DNA of 64,000 nucleotides from Pseudomonas putida (GCF_025905425.1 NZ_CP109603.1:3860501-3924500); one strand, 5' to 3'. Numbered from the stretch's first letter, positions 45,546 through 54,948 are shown. Program-made: numbers and translations. Notes: generated by a model from the letters alone, not told the origin.

Positions 45546-46181
45546 ATGCCGCTGTCAAACGTCCAGATCCTTCACGAAGACGCCGCCATCCTGGTGGTCA
45601 ACAAGCCGACCCTGCTGCTGTCCGTGCCCGGCCGTGCCGACGACAACAAGGACTGCCTGATCACCCGCCTGCAGGAAAACGGCTACCCCGATGCGCTGAT
45701 CGTGCACCGCCTGGACTGGGAAACCTCCGGCATCATCCTGCTGGCCCGCGATGCCGACAGCCACCGCGAGCTGTCGCGCCAGTTTCACGACCGCGAGACC
45801 GAGAAGGCCTATACCGCCCTGTGCTGGGGCCAGCCGACGTTGGACAGCGGCAGCATCGACCTGCCCTTGCGCTACGACCCGCCGACCAAGCCACGGCATG
45901 TGGTGGACCACGAGCAGGGCAAGCATGCCCTGACCTTCTGGCGCGTCCTGGAACGCTGCGGCGACTACTGCCGGGTCGAGCTGACGCCGATTACCGGGCG
46001 TTCGCACCAGTTGCGTGTGCACATGCTGTCGATCGGGCACCCGCTGCTGGGCGACCGGTTGTATGCCAACCCTGAGGCCTTGGCGGCGCATGAGCGGTTG
46101 TGCCTGCATGCCGCGATGCTGAGCTTTACTCACCCGGTCAGCGGGGAGCGGTTGAAGTTCGAGTGCCCGGCACCGTTCTGA
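45546..46181 (+). CDS. rluA: RluA, pseudouridine synthase
   Basis: A 211-residue pseudouridine synthase of the RluA group. The catalytic aspartate is in VHRLDWETSGI, followed by PITGRSHQLRVHM and GHPLLGDRLYA. The short length, the LLLSVPGRADDNKD N-terminus and the KPRHVVDHEQGK segment match E. coli RluA, which modifies 23S rRNA U746 and U32 of some tRNAs, better than RluC or RluD. It lies between two REP pairs and seems monocistronic. Confidence 0.9.
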   Translation: MPLSNVQILHEDAAILVVNKPTLLLSVPGRADDNKDCLITRLQENGYPDALIVHRLDWETSGIILLARDADSHRELSRQFHDRETEKAYTALCWGQPTLDSGSIDLPLRYDPPTKPRHVVDHEQGKHALTFWRVLERCGDYCRVELTPITGRSHQLRVHMLSIGHPLLGDRLYANPEALAAHERLCLHAAMLSFTHPVSGERLKFECPAPF

Positions 46182-46200
46182 TTGATGGGTGGCAGTTGCG

Positions 46201-46273
46201 GCCTCTTCGCGGGCAAGCCCGCTCCCACAGGGTTTGCGAGGTCTCTGTGGGAGCGGGCTTGCCCGCGAAGAGG
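46201..46273. repeat. REP pair between rluA and apeB
   Basis: Inverted arms GCCTCTTCGCGGGCAAGCCC... and CTGTGGGAGCGGGCTTGCCC... with a spacer of only about 15 bases, making a compact hairpin. Confidence 0.9.
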
Positions 46274-46332
46274 TCGACACAATTTGTGATCTATCTGCGT
46301 TAAACTCGCGCCACTGCTGTCTGGAGTGAGTT

Positions 46333-47622
46333 ATGCGCGAAGCACTGAACACTGGCCTGATCGATTTCCTCAAGGCCTCCCCTACGCCCTTCCACGCCAC
46401 CGCCAGCCTGGCCCAGCGCCTTGAGGCGGCCGGCTACCAGCGCCTGGACGAACGCGACAGCTGGGCCACGGTGCCGGGTGGTCGCTATTACGTCACCCGC
46501 AACGACTCCTCGATCATCGCCATCAAACTGGGCAGGCAATCGCCTCTGCTTGGCGGTATCCGCATGGTCGGCGCCCACACCGACAGCCCGTGCCTGCGGG
46601 TCAAGCCGCAACCCGAACTGCAGCGCCAAGGCTTCCTGCAGTTGGGCGTCGAGGTTTACGGTGGTGCGCTGCTGGCGCCCTGGTTCGACCGCGACCTGTC
46701 GTTGGCCGGCCGCGTCACCTTCCGCCGGGACGGCAAGGTCGAGAGCCAGCTGATCGACTTCAAGTTGCCCATCGCGGTCATCCCCAACCTGGCGATTCAC
46801 CTCAACCGCACCGCCAACGAAGGCTGGCAGATCAACCCGCAGAACGAACTGCCGCCCATCCTGGCCCAGGTCGCAGGCGACGAGCGTATCGACTTCCGCG
46901 CCCTGCTCACCGAGCAGCTGGCGCGTGAGCACGAGCTCAACGCCGACGTGGTGCTGGACTACGAACTGAGTTTCTACGACACCCAGGATGCCGCGCTGAT
47001 CGGCCTCAACCGCGACTTCATCGCCGGTGCCCGCCTGGACAACCTGTTGTCGTGCTACGCCGGCCTGCAGGCGCTGCTGGCTGCCGACAGCGACGAGACC
47101 TGTGTGCTGGTGTGCAACGACCACGAAGAGGTCGGCTCGTGCTCGGCCTGTGGCGCCGACGGCCCGATGCTCGAACAGACCCTGCAGCGCCTGCTGCCCG
47201 AGGGTGACAGCTACGTACGCACTATCCAGCGCTCGCTGATGGTCTCGGCCGACAACGCCCACGGTGTGCACCCCAACTACGCCGACAAGCACGACGGCAA
47301 CCACGGGCCCAAACTCAACGCAGGGCCGGTGATCAAGGTCAACAACAACCAGCGCTACGCCACCAATAGCGAAACCGCCGGGTTCTTCCGTCACCTGTGC
47401 ATGGCCGAGGAAGTCCCGGTGCAAAGCTTTGTGGTGCGCAGCGACATGGGTTGCGGCTCGACCATCGGCCCGATCACCGCCAGCCACCTGGGCGTGCGCA
47501 CGGTCGATATCGGCTTGCCGACCTTTGCCATGCACTCGATCCGCGAGTTGTGCGGCAGCCATGACCTGGCGCACCTGGTGAAGGTGCTGACGGCGTTCTA
47601 CCGCAGCCGCGAATTGCCTTGA
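46333..47622 (+). CDS. apeB: M18-family aminopeptidase ApeB
   Basis: A 429-residue metallo-aminopeptidase of family M18. The zinc ligands are in [26 protein letters not shown] and the C-terminal MHSIRELCG. It removes N-terminal aspartate or other residues from peptides in the cytoplasm, as a large oligomer in known relatives. The ATG at 46333 is preceded by GGAGTGAG. The gene lies between two REP pairs. Confidence 0.92.
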   Translation: MREALNTGLIDFLKASPTPFHATASLAQRLEAAGYQRLDERDSWATVPGGRYYVTRNDSSIIAIKLGRQSPLLGGIRMVGAHTDSPCLRVKPQPELQRQGFLQLGVEVYGGALLAPWFDRDLSLAGRVTFRRDGKVESQLIDFKLPIAVIPNLAIHLNRTANEGWQINPQNELPPILAQVAGDERIDFRALLTEQLAREHELNADVVLDYELSFYDTQDAALIGLNRDFIAGARLDNLLSCYAGLQALLAADSDETCVLVCNDHEEVGSCSACGADGPMLEQTLQRLLPEGDSYVRTIQRSLMVSADNAHGVHPNYADKHDGNHGPKLNAGPVIKVNNNQRYATNSETAGFFRHLCMAEEVPVQSFVVRSDMGCGSTIGPITASHLGVRTVDIGLPTFAMHSIRELCGSHDLAHLVKVLTAFYRSRELP

Positions 47623-47641
47623 GATTGCAGTTGTAAGCACC

Positions 47642-47738
47642 GGCCTCTTCGCGGGGCAAGCCCGCTCCCACAAGAACCTCGCTGTTCTGAATCTGGCGGA
47701 AGTTCCCTGTGGGAGCGGGCTTGCCCCGCGAAGCGGCC
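47642..47738. repeat. REP pair after apeB
   Basis: Inverted arms GGCCTCTTCGCGGGGCAAGC... and TGTGGGAGCGGGCTTGCCCC... around a spacer of about 35 bases. Confidence 0.9.
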
Positions 47739-47831
47739 AGCGCTGACACCACAGCTGTCCGGGATCAATCCCGCTTCGTCTGCTACCCGCTATGCTTGTT
47801 ACATGGCCCCACTGCAAAAGGATTGCTGTTC

Positions 47832-47999
47832 ATGTCCCCCTTTCTGTCCCTGTTCGTGCCGGTGTTTCTGTTTCTGATGCTGCTGACCATCGGTTTCAGC
47901 CTGCGCGAGCGCAATATCGGCGTGCTGATGATGTGGATCGGCACGCTGGGCATCTTCGGCCTCACCTGCTGGAAGATCCTGGAGAAACTGCCCACATAA
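47832..47999 (+). CDS. Small two-helix membrane protein
   Basis: A 55-residue protein with two hydrophobic helices (LFVPVFLFLMLLTIGFSL and VLMMWIGTLGIFGLTCW) joined by RERNIG, and a short C-terminal tail. AAAAGGA precedes the ATG at a proper distance. No family function is known to me. It lies 44 bases upstream of the MscS gene on the same strand and may share its transcript. Confidence 0.68.
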   Translation: MSPFLSLFVPVFLFLMLLTIGFSLRERNIGVLMMWIGTLGIFGLTCWKILEKLPT

Positions 48000-48043
48000 A
48001 CCTCTACACTCGGTCAATCGTTTGACCTGAGGTAGATTTCCCG

Positions 48044-50197
48044 GTGCCTGCCCTCCTGCGTTGCCTGTCCCTGCTGCTGCTTTTATTCATCGCCCCGGTT
48101 CAGGCCGCAGGCCTACCGAGCCTGCTCGGCTCCAGTACGCCTGCCCAGCCCCAAGCCACCGAGCCGCTGGGCAAGTCACTGGACGAAGTGATCAAGAACC
48201 TGGAAAACGACCAGCAGCGCGCAAAGCTGCTGGCCGACCTGAAAAAACTGCGTGATGCCACCCAGCAATCGCAACCCACCGTCGAACAGGGCGTGCTGGG
48301 CCTGATCGGGGGTGCGCTGCATGATCTGGAGCAGCAGTTCAGCGGCGATGCCAGCCCGTTCCACCGCTGGGCAATGGAGATCGACCAGGCCCAGGCGGAA
48401 CTGACCGAACTGATGGTACCCGTGCACCAGTGGCCGGCGATCCTGTTCGGCTTTGCCGCGATCATCGCCGTCTGGAGCCTGCTGGCGTATGCCTTCAACT
48501 GGATCGGCCACCGGGTACGGGTGCGCTTCGGCCTCACCGAGGAACTGCCCCAGCACCCCCGTACCTGGGACCTGGTGCGTTTTGCCCTGCGCAAACTCGG
48601 GCCCTGGCTGGTGGCCCTGGTGTTCACCGTGTACTTGAGCTTTGCCCTGCCCTCTTCGCTGGGCAAATCGATGGCCATGGTGCTGGCGTACGCGCTGGTG
48701 GTCGGCACCTGCTTCTCGGCCATCTGCGTGATCGCCTTCTCGCTGCTCGACGGCCCCCACCGCCACCGCGCCCTGCACATCCTGCGGCACCAGGCCTTCC
48801 GCCCCCTGTGGCTGATCGGCAGCTTCGCCGCCTTCGGCGAGGCCATGAGCGACCCGCGCCTGACCGTCGCCCTCGGCACCCACCTGGCACATGCCCTGGC
48901 CACCCTGGCCAACGTCATCGCGGCGATCTGCACCGGGCTGTTCATCCTGCGTTTCCGCCGCCCGATCGCCCACCTGATCCGCAACCAGCCGTTGGACCGG
49001 CGCCTGACCCGGCGCACCCTGAGCGACACCATCGAGATTCTCGGCAGCTTCTGGTTCGCGCCCGCATTGATCCTGGTGGGCATTTCGTTGTTCGCCACCT
49101 TCGTCTCGGCTGGCGACACCAGTACCGCCCTGCGCCAATCGCTGATGTGCACGGTGCTGGTGGTGGTGTGCATGGTGCTCAACGGCCTGGTACGCCGCCA
49201 CGCCGCCAACCCCAAGCGCGCCAACAAGCGCCAGGCGGTGTACACCGAACGCCTGCGCAACTTCGCCTACGCCCTGGTGCACCTGCTCATCTGGCTGCTG
49301 TTCATCGAGCTGGGGCTGCGCGTGTGGGGCCTGTCGATGATCACCTTCGCCGAGGGTGAGGGCCATGAAGTGAGCCTGCGCCTGCTGGGCCTGGCCGGCA
49401 CGCTGATCGCCGCCTGGCTGGTGTGGATCCTGGCCGACACGGCCGTGCACCATGCATTGGTGCGTTCGCGACGGGGCCTGGCCAACGCCCGTGCGCAAAC
49501 CATGATGCCGCTGATCCGCAACGTGATGTTCGTGGCCATTTTCATCATCGCGGTGATCGTCGCCCTGGCCAACATGGGCATGAACGTCACCCCGCTGCTG
49601 GCCGGTGCCGGTGTGATTGGCCTGGCCATCGGTTTTGGCGCGCAGTCCCTGGTGGCCGATCTGATCACCGGGTTGTTCATCATCATAGAGGATTCGCTGG
49701 CCATCGACGATTACGTGGATGTCGGCGGGCACCTGGGGACGGTCGAAGGGCTGACCATCCGCACCGTGCGCCTGCGCGACATCGACGGCATCGTGCATAC
49801 CATCCCGTTCAGCGAGATCAAGAGCATCAAAAACTACTCGCGCGAGTTCGGTTACGCGATTTTCCGCGTGGCGATCCCGCACAGCATGAACATCGACCAG
49901 GCCATCACATTGATCCGCGAGGTGGGGCAGAAACTGCGTAACGACCCGTTGATGCGCCGCAATATCTGGTCGCCGCTGGAACTGCAGGGGGTAGAGAGCT
50001 TCGAGTCGGGCTCAGCGATCCTGCGGGCGCGGTTCAAGACCGCGCCGATCAAGCAGTGGGAAGTGTCGCGGGCGTTCAACCTGGCGTTGAAGCGCCAGCT
50101 GGATGAAGCGGGGCTGGACCTGGCGACGCCGCGGCTGTCGGTGCAGGTGGTGACGGCGGGCGGTGGCGGTATGAGCGAAACCGGTTCCTCCAGTTAG
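48044..50197 (+). CDS. Large MscS-family mechanosensitive channel (YbiO-like)
   Basis: A 717-residue inner-membrane channel with a signal peptide (about 1-22), a periplasmic coiled N-terminal region (about 40-115), several extra membrane helices and a C-terminal MscS domain. The pore helix is NMGMNVTPLLAGAGVIGLAIGFGAQSLVADL; the beta domain follows with DDYVDVGGHLGTVEGLTIRTVRLRDIDG. It opens under membrane tension to release solutes on osmotic downshift. The start is GTG 48044 after GAGGTAG. Length and extra helices resemble E. coli YbiO. Confidence 0.88.
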   Translation: MPALLRCLSLLLLLFIAPVQAAGLPSLLGSSTPAQPQATEPLGKSLDEVIKNLENDQQRAKLLADLKKLRDATQQSQPTVEQGVLGLIGGALHDLEQQFSGDASPFHRWAMEIDQAQAELTELMVPVHQWPAILFGFAAIIAVWSLLAYAFNWIGHRVRVRFGLTEELPQHPRTWDLVRFALRKLGPWLVALVFTVYLSFALPSSLGKSMAMVLAYALVVGTCFSAICVIAFSLLDGPHRHRALHILRHQAFRPLWLIGSFAAFGEAMSDPRLTVALGTHLAHALATLANVIAAICTGLFILRFRRPIAHLIRNQPLDRRLTRRTLSDTIEILGSFWFAPALILVGISLFATFVSAGDTSTALRQSLMCTVLVVVCMVLNGLVRRHAANPKRANKRQAVYTERLRNFAYALVHLLIWLLFIELGLRVWGLSMITFAEGEGHEVSLRLLGLAGTLIAAWLVWILADTAVHHALVRSRRGLANARAQTMMPLIRNVMFVAIFIIAVIVALANMGMNVTPLLAGAGVIGLAIGFGAQSLVADLITGLFIIIEDSLAIDDYVDVGGHLGTVEGLTIRTVRLRDIDGIVHTIPFSEIKSIKNYSREFGYAIFRVAIPHSMNIDQAITLIREVGQKLRNDPLMRRNIWSPLELQGVESFESGSAILRARFKTAPIKQWEVSRAFNLALKRQLDEAGLDLATPRLSVQVVTAGGGGMSETGSSS

Positions 50198-50202
50198 GGC
50201 CT

Positions 50203-50265
50203 CTTCGCGGGCAAGCCCGCTCCCACAGCTGTGGTGATCCTGTGGGAGCGGGCTTGCCCGCGAAG
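50203..50265. repeat. REP pair at the MscS/GntR convergent junction
   Basis: Compact inverted repeat of 26-base arms (CTTCGCGGGCAAGCCCGC... and ...GCGGGCTTGCCCGCGAAG) with an 11-base spacer, between two convergent stops. Confidence 0.9.
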
Positions 50266-50276
50266 ACGCCACCCCA

Positions 50277-50990
50277 TTACCCGGCCTGGGCGCGAATGCG
50301 GATCGCATCGTGCCGCCAATACTCCAGGTCACAGTCGATCAGATGCCCCTGCTGGTCACTGTTTACCCGGGTGATGTGCAGCCCTGGGCTGCCGACCGAA
50401 ACCTTCAAAGCAGCTGCTGCCTCGATCGGCAAGGCAGTCGGTAGGATCTCGAAGCACACCTGTCCATAGCCAATGCCATAGACCCGGCCATAGATCTCGG
50501 TCAGCGACTGCGCCAGGTCCTGTTCGAGAATGCCGGGAAAATACCGTGGGTTGAGGTAGTGCTCGGCATACAGCACGGCCCGCCCGTCAATCCGCCGCAA
50601 CCGGCAGATCCGCACCACACTGGACAACGCCGGCATTTGCAACCGCGCACAGACAACCGCCGACGCAGGCTGCAGCCGCGCCGACAACAACTCGGTACTC
50701 GGTACCCGCCCCTGGTCACGCACCATGGCATGAAAGTGGCTACGCTCGATCAGGTCATAGGTCAGCCGCTCGGGCGCGACGAACCAGCCACGGCGCTCCT
50801 CCCGATAGATCAGACCCTGGGCCTCCAACTGTGCCAGGGCCTCGCGCAGGGTGATGCGCGTGGTGTCGAACACCTCGCTGAGCTTGCGTTCGGCCGGCAG
50901 CTTGCCACCCGGCGCCAGCAGGCCGTGTTCGATCTGCTCCTGCAGGGCGTGGCAGATGGCTGTTACCGCACGCGGTGGCATCGGTTGCAT
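50277..50990 (-). CDS. GntR/HutC-family regulator with UTRA ligand domain
   Basis: A 237-residue regulator. The winged helix (about 8-75) shows LPAERKLSEVFDTTRITLREALAQLEAQGLIYREERRGWFV; the C-terminal UTRA effector domain spans about 95-237. It is divergent from the transporter cluster and most likely controls it from the CTAG-centred palindromes in the shared region. Regulators of this kind (PhnF, PhnR) often sense phosphonates or phosphate esters, which fits the enzymes in the cluster. ATG 50990 was preferred to the TTG one codon upstream. Confidence 0.87.
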   Translation of the reverse strand: MQPMPPRAVTAICHALQEQIEHGLLAPGGKLPAERKLSEVFDTTRITLREALAQLEAQGLIYREERRGWFVAPERLTYDLIERSHFHAMVRDQGRVPSTELLSARLQPASAVVCARLQMPALSSVVRICRLRRIDGRAVLYAEHYLNPRYFPGILEQDLAQSLTEIYGRVYGIGYGQVCFEILPTALPIEAAAALKVSVGSPGLHITRVNSDQQGHLIDCDLEYWRHDAIRIRAQAG

Positions 50991-51004
50991 CAAAGGTTAC
51001 CTAT

Positions 51005-51018
51005 CTGGACTAGTCCAG
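51005..51018. promoter_or_regulatory. CTAG-centred palindrome, probable GntR operator
   Basis: CTGGACTAGTCCAG is a perfect 14-base palindrome 15 bases upstream of the GntR start. Related sequences recur at 51143-51150 (TGGTCTAC, half-site) and 51241-51252 (TGACCTAGACCA), suggesting a consensus near TGGWCTAGWCCA bound by the adjacent regulator. Confidence 0.6.
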
Positions 51019-51192
51019 CCCCATGACGGGGCACTTGGAGCGTAGTGCAAGCCTAGGCAGGGCTGATGAACATCCTGTGACAAAGGCGCCACAAGGGCTT
51101 TGCCAGAATCGGGCCAGGCCCGCTAAATCAGGGCTTGTGATCTGGTCTACGCTGTATTTTCAGGCAGCCGGATCCATCGGTTGAAGCCTTCC

Positions 51193-51210
51193 CCTACATC
51201 AAACTGTCAC
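51193..51210 (+). promoter_or_regulatory. Possible PhoB box
   Basis: CCTACAT-CAAA-CTGTCAC fits the two-half PhoB box (CTGTCAT, four bases, CTGTCAC) at 14 of 18 positions, with a perfect second half. It lies about 110 bases before the binding-protein gene. Confidence 0.45.
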
Positions 51211-51240
51211 GCAAGCGGCCTACCTTGGCTCAAGGTTTGC

Positions 51241-51252
51241 TGACCTAGACCA
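51241..51252. promoter_or_regulatory. Second probable GntR operator
   Basis: TGACCTAGACCA is an imperfect palindrome related to the site at 51005-51018, about 67 bases before the binding-protein start, where a repressor could cover the promoter. Confidence 0.5.
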
Positions 51253-51318
51253 AAGGTCGCTGGCTACCACTTCATTCATGACAACGATCGCAAACGGCAC
51301 CCACCCAAGGAGCTTCGG

Positions 51319-52383
51319 ATGAAAAAGTTCTTCATGGCGTCACTGCTCGGTTCGGCCATCGCCTTGTGTACCACGGCCATGGCCGCCGGTACCGACCTCA
51401 AGGCCCTGGAAGACGCCGCCCGCAAGGAAGGCACCGTCAACAGCGTGGGCATGCCTGATGCCTGGGCCAACTGGAAAGGTACCTGGGAAGACCTGGCCAG
51501 CAAGTATGACCTCAAGCACAGCGACACCGACATGAGCTCGGCCCAGGAGCTGGCCAAGTTCGATGCCGAAAAGGACAACGCCAGCGCCGACATCGGTGAC
51601 GTCGGCGCCGCCTTCGGCCCGATTGCCGTCACCAAGGGTGTGAGCCAACCGTACAAACCGAGCACCTGGGACCAGGTGCCAGCGTGGGCCAAGGACAAGG
51701 ACGGCCACTGGGCGCTGGCCTATACCGGCACCATCGCTTTCATCATCAACAAGGACCTGGTGAAGGAAGAGGAACGCCCTAAAACCTGGCATGACCTGGA
51801 AAAGGGCAAGTACAAGGTCGCGATCGGTGACGTCGGCACCGCTGCCCAGGCCGCCAACGGCGTGCTGGCTGCCGCCATCGCCTACAAGGGCGACGAAACC
51901 AATATTGCGCCGGGCCTGCAGTTGTTCACCAAACTGGCCCAGCAGAAGCGCCTGTCGCTGGCCAACCCGACCATCCAGACCCTGGAGAAGGGCGAGGTTG
52001 AAGTGGGCGTGGTGTGGGACTTCAACGGCCTGAGCTACCGTCAACAGATCGACCCCAAGCGCTTCGAAGTACTGATCCCGTCGGACGGTTCGGTGATCTC
52101 GGGCTATACCACCATCATCAACAAATACGCCAAGCACCCGAACGCGGCCAAGCTTGCGCGTGAGTACATCTTCAGTGATGCCGGGCAGACCAACCTGGCC
52201 ATCGGCCACGCCCGGCCGATCCGCGCCGAGCACCTGAAGCTGCCGGCCGATGTGCAGGCCAAGCTGCTGCCCAACGAGCAGTACGGCGCTGCGCAGCCGA
52301 TCAAGAATGCCGAGGCCTGGGAAGCGACCTCGAAGAAACTGCCGCAGATGTGGCAGGAACAAGTGATCATCGAGATGGAATAA
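51319..52383 (+). CDS. ABC transporter periplasmic substrate-binding protein
   Basis: A 354-residue periplasmic protein with a signal peptide (MKKFFMASLLGSAIALCTTAMAA). The fold group is that of iron, polyamine, thiamine and 2-aminoethylphosphonate binding proteins (SBP_bac_6 type); TIAFIINKDLVKEEERPKTWHDL is a typical hinge segment. Enzymes of the cluster suggest a phosphorylated or phosphonate ligand, but the ligand is not proven. It is the first gene of the set and is separated from the rest by a REP pair, which would favour excess binding protein over permease. Confidence 0.85.
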   Translation: MKKFFMASLLGSAIALCTTAMAAGTDLKALEDAARKEGTVNSVGMPDAWANWKGTWEDLASKYDLKHSDTDMSSAQELAKFDAEKDNASADIGDVGAAFGPIAVTKGVSQPYKPSTWDQVPAWAKDKDGHWALAYTGTIAFIINKDLVKEEERPKTWHDLEKGKYKVAIGDVGTAAQAANGVLAAAIAYKGDETNIAPGLQLFTKLAQQKRLSLANPTIQTLEKGEVEVGVVWDFNGLSYRQQIDPKRFEVLIPSDGSVISGYTTIINKYAKHPNAAKLAREYIFSDAGQTNLAIGHARPIRAEHLKLPADVQAKLLPNEQYGAAQPIKNAEAWEATSKKLPQMWQEQVIIEME

Positions 52384-52410
52384 CGGCCTGGATTTTCTAG
52401 TGCCTGATCC

Positions 52411-52493
52411 GGCCTCTTCGCGGGGCAAGCCCGCTCCCACAATAGCCTTGAGCGCTATGGAGGTCCTGTGGGAGCGGGCTTGCCCGCGAAGAG
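52411..52493. repeat. REP pair after the binding-protein gene
   Basis: Arms CTCTTCGCGGGGCAAGCCCG... and ...CGGGCTTGCCCGCGAAGAG surround a 25-base spacer. It lies inside a same-strand gene series. Confidence 0.9.
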
Positions 52494-52520
52494 AACAACG
52501 CGGTAATGACTGGAGCCACC

Positions 52521-53327
52521 ATGCAACACAATGTCATCCTGGTCCTGCTCGACGGCCTCAACCACCAGGTCGCCCACCACGCCATGGGCCACCTGCACGC
52601 CTACGTCGAGGCCGATCGCGCCGCGCTGTACCGCGTTGAGTGCGAGCTACCGTCACTGTCGCGCCCGTTGTACGAATGCATCCTCACCGGCGTGTCGCCG
52701 ATCGACAGTGGCATCGTGCACAACAACGTCAACCGCCTGTCCAACCAGCGCAGCGTGTTCCACTACGCTCGCGAGGCCGGGCTGGGCACGGCGGCGGCGG
52801 CCTATCACTGGATGAGCGAGCTGTATAACCGCTCCCCCTTCGATGCGCAGCGAGACCGCCATACCCATGCGCCGAAGCTGCCGATCCAGCATGGCCTGTT
52901 CTACTGGGACGACCGCTACCCCGATTCGCACTTGCTGGCCGACGCCGAATACCTGCGCCGCCGGCATGCACCGAACTTCCTGTTGGTGCACCCGATGAGC
53001 ATCGACGACGTCGGCCACCGCCACGGCCTGGACAGCAGCCAGTACCGCAACGCCGCACGCAGTGCCGATATCCTCCTGGCCGACTACCTGCCGCGCTGGC
53101 TCGAAGAGGGCTATCAGGTACTGGTCACCGCCGACCACGGCATGAACAACGACCGCTCGCACAATGGCCTGCTGGCCGAGGAGCGCGAGGTCCCGCTGTT
53201 CGTCTTTGGCGATGGCTTCAGCCTCGACCCTGCCGCCAAACCGCTGCAAACCGAGCTGTGCGGGACCATCTGCGAACTGCTCGGTGTGGCCCACGACAAG
53301 ACCGTGTGCCGGGAGCTGCTCACGTGA
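52521..53327 (+). CDS. Alkaline-phosphatase-superfamily phosphodiesterase-like hydrolase
   Basis: A 268-residue cytoplasmic protein of the nucleotide pyrophosphatase/phosphodiesterase type. Metal-site candidates are D in LVLLDGL, the nucleophile region SLSRPLYECILTG, DDVGHRHG, TADHGMNND and the His of RSHNGLL. There is no signal peptide, so it should act on imported substrate. It would hydrolyse phosphodiesters, phosphomonoesters or a phosphonate such as phosphonoacetate; length is shorter than known PhnA enzymes. ATG 52521 follows GGAGCC; an in-frame ATG five codons upstream is less likely. It overlaps the permease start (GTGA). Confidence 0.78.
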   Translation: MQHNVILVLLDGLNHQVAHHAMGHLHAYVEADRAALYRVECELPSLSRPLYECILTGVSPIDSGIVHNNVNRLSNQRSVFHYAREAGLGTAAAAYHWMSELYNRSPFDAQRDRHTHAPKLPIQHGLFYWDDRYPDSHLLADAEYLRRRHAPNFLLVHPMSIDDVGHRHGLDSSQYRNAARSADILLADYLPRWLEEGYQVLVTADHGMNNDRSHNGLLAEEREVPLFVFGDGFSLDPAAKPLQTELCGTICELLGVAHDKTVCRELLT

Positions 53328-54163
53328 ATGCCAGCCATCGCGGCCGTTACCTTGCCCTGCTCTGCCTGTTGCCGTTCGCTGTGTTCTTCATCGTCTTCCA
53401 GATCGCCCCACTGGCCTGGGTGGCGATCAACAGCGTGCAGTCCGAGGCAGGTTGGGGGCTGGAAAACTTCAGCAAGGTGTTTGCCTCCAAGTTCTACCTG
53501 CAGGCCTTGCAACGCAGCCTGGAAATCAGCTTCTGGTCGAGCCTGTTCGGCATTGTCATCGCCACCCTCGGTGCCTACTCGCTGCGCCAGGTGGATTCAC
53601 GCCTGCGCGACTTCGTCAGCGCCTTCGCCAACATGACCAGCAACTTTGCCGGTGTGCCGCTGGCCTTTGCCTTTATCATCCTGCTCGGTTTCAACGGCGC
53701 CCTGACACTGCTGCTCAAGCAGATCGGCCTGCTGGAAGACTTCAGCATCTATTCCAAAAGCGGCCTGATCCTGGTGTACACCTACTTCCAGATCCCCCTG
53801 GGGGTACTGCTGCTCTACCCGGCCTTCGACGCCTTGCGTGAAGACTGGCGTGAGTCGGCCGCCTTGCTCGGTGCCAACCACTGGCAGTTCTGGCGCCATA
53901 TCGGCCTGCCCGTGCTGACCCCGGCGCTGCTCGGCACCTTCGTCATCCTGCTGGCCAATGCCCTGGGCGCCTATGCCACGGTGTATGCGCTGACTACCGG
54001 TAACTTCAACGTGCTGCCGATCCGCATCGCCGGCCTGGTCGCGGGTGACATCAGCCTCGACCCGAACCTTGCGAGTGCCCTGGCCATGGTACTGGTGGGC
54101 CTGATGACGCTGGTCACGGTGGTTCATCAATGGCTGCTGAAAAGGAGCTACCATGCGCGCTGA
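53324..54163 (+). CDS. ABC transporter permease, first subunit
   Basis: A 279-residue inner-membrane permease of the PotB/AfuB type with six helices; the EAA loop is seen in REDWRESAALLGANHWQFWRHIGLPVLTPAL. The start is the GTG at 53324, overlapping the phosphodiesterase stop by four bases. The upstream ATG in the longer frame is inside the preceding gene. It pairs with the next permease to form the channel. Confidence 0.87.
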   Translation: MNASHRGRYLALLCLLPFAVFFIVFQIAPLAWVAINSVQSEAGWGLENFSKVFASKFYLQALQRSLEISFWSSLFGIVIATLGAYSLRQVDSRLRDFVSAFANMTSNFAGVPLAFAFIILLGFNGALTLLLKQIGLLEDFSIYSKSGLILVYTYFQIPLGVLLLYPAFDALREDWRESAALLGANHWQFWRHIGLPVLTPALLGTFVILLANALGAYATVYALTTGNFNVLPIRIAGLVAGDISLDPNLASALAMVLVGLMTLVTVVHQWLLKRSYHAR

Positions 54164-54947
54164 ATCCAACGCCAGCAGCCTCTACCACCGCCTGGTGGTG
54201 TACCTGCTGTTCCTGATCCTGCTGCTGCCCCTGGCCGGCACCTTGCTCTACTCCCTGGCCACCAGCTGGTCGGCCACCCTGCTGCCCAGCGGCCTGACCC
54301 TGAAGTGGTACGTGGCGCTGTGGAGCGAGCCGCGCTTTCTGGCGGCCTTCGGCCAGTCGCTGCTGGTGTGCGTGGGGGCGCTGCTGCTGTCGGTGGTGCT
54401 GATTCTGCCGCTGTTGTTCGTGGTGCACTACCACTTCCCCAAGCTCGACGCGCTGATGAACATCCTCATCCTGCTGCCCTTCGCGGTGCCGCCGGTGGTA
54501 TCTGCGGTGGGGCTGCTGCAGCTGTATGGCAGCGGGCCGATGGCCATGGTCGGCACGCCGTGGATCCTGATCGGCTGCTACTTCACCATCGCCCTGCCAT
54601 TCATGTACCGGGCGATCACCAACAACCTGCAGGCGATCAACCTGCGCGACCTGATGGACGCCGCCCAACTGCTCGGGGCCAGCACCTGGCAGGCGGCGTT
54701 TCTGGTGGTGCTGCCGAACCTGCGCAAAGGCCTGATGGTGGCCCTGCTGCTGTCGTTCTCGTTCCTGTTCGGCGAGTTCGTGTTCGCCAACCTGCTGGTC
54801 GGCACCCGCTACGAGACCTTGCAGGTGTACCTGAACAACATGCGCAACAGCAGCGGCCACTTCAACAGCGCGCTGGTGATCTCCTACTTCGCCTTCGTGC
54901 TGGTACTCACCTGGGTCGCCAACCGCCTGAACAAGGACAAGACCTGA
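54153..54947 (+). CDS. ABC transporter permease, second subunit
   Basis: A 264-residue permease with six helices and the EAA loop in LMDAAQLLGASTWQAAFLVVLPNLRKGL. It overlaps the first permease by 11 bases and ends one base before the ATPase start. It corresponds to PotC-type subunits of polyamine, iron or phosphonate importers. Confidence 0.87.
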   Translation: MRAESNASSLYHRLVVYLLFLILLLPLAGTLLYSLATSWSATLLPSGLTLKWYVALWSEPRFLAAFGQSLLVCVGALLLSVVLILPLLFVVHYHFPKLDALMNILILLPFAVPPVVSAVGLLQLYGSGPMAMVGTPWILIGCYFTIALPFMYRAITNNLQAINLRDLMDAAQLLGASTWQAAFLVVLPNLRKGLMVALLLSFSFLFGEFVFANLLVGTRYETLQVYLNNMRNSSGHFNSALVISYFAFVLVLTWVANRLNKDKT

Positions 54948-54948
54948 C

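Larger units (their letters stand above)
50991..51318. promoter_or_regulatory. Divergent control region of the transporter cluster
   Basis: This 328-base gene-free stretch separates the GntR gene from the binding-protein gene. It holds a perfect palindrome near the GntR start, a half-site, a near-palindrome and a PhoB-like box, each listed separately. AAGGAG lies 13 bases before the binding-protein ATG. I found no open reading frame in it worth calling. Confidence 0.7.
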
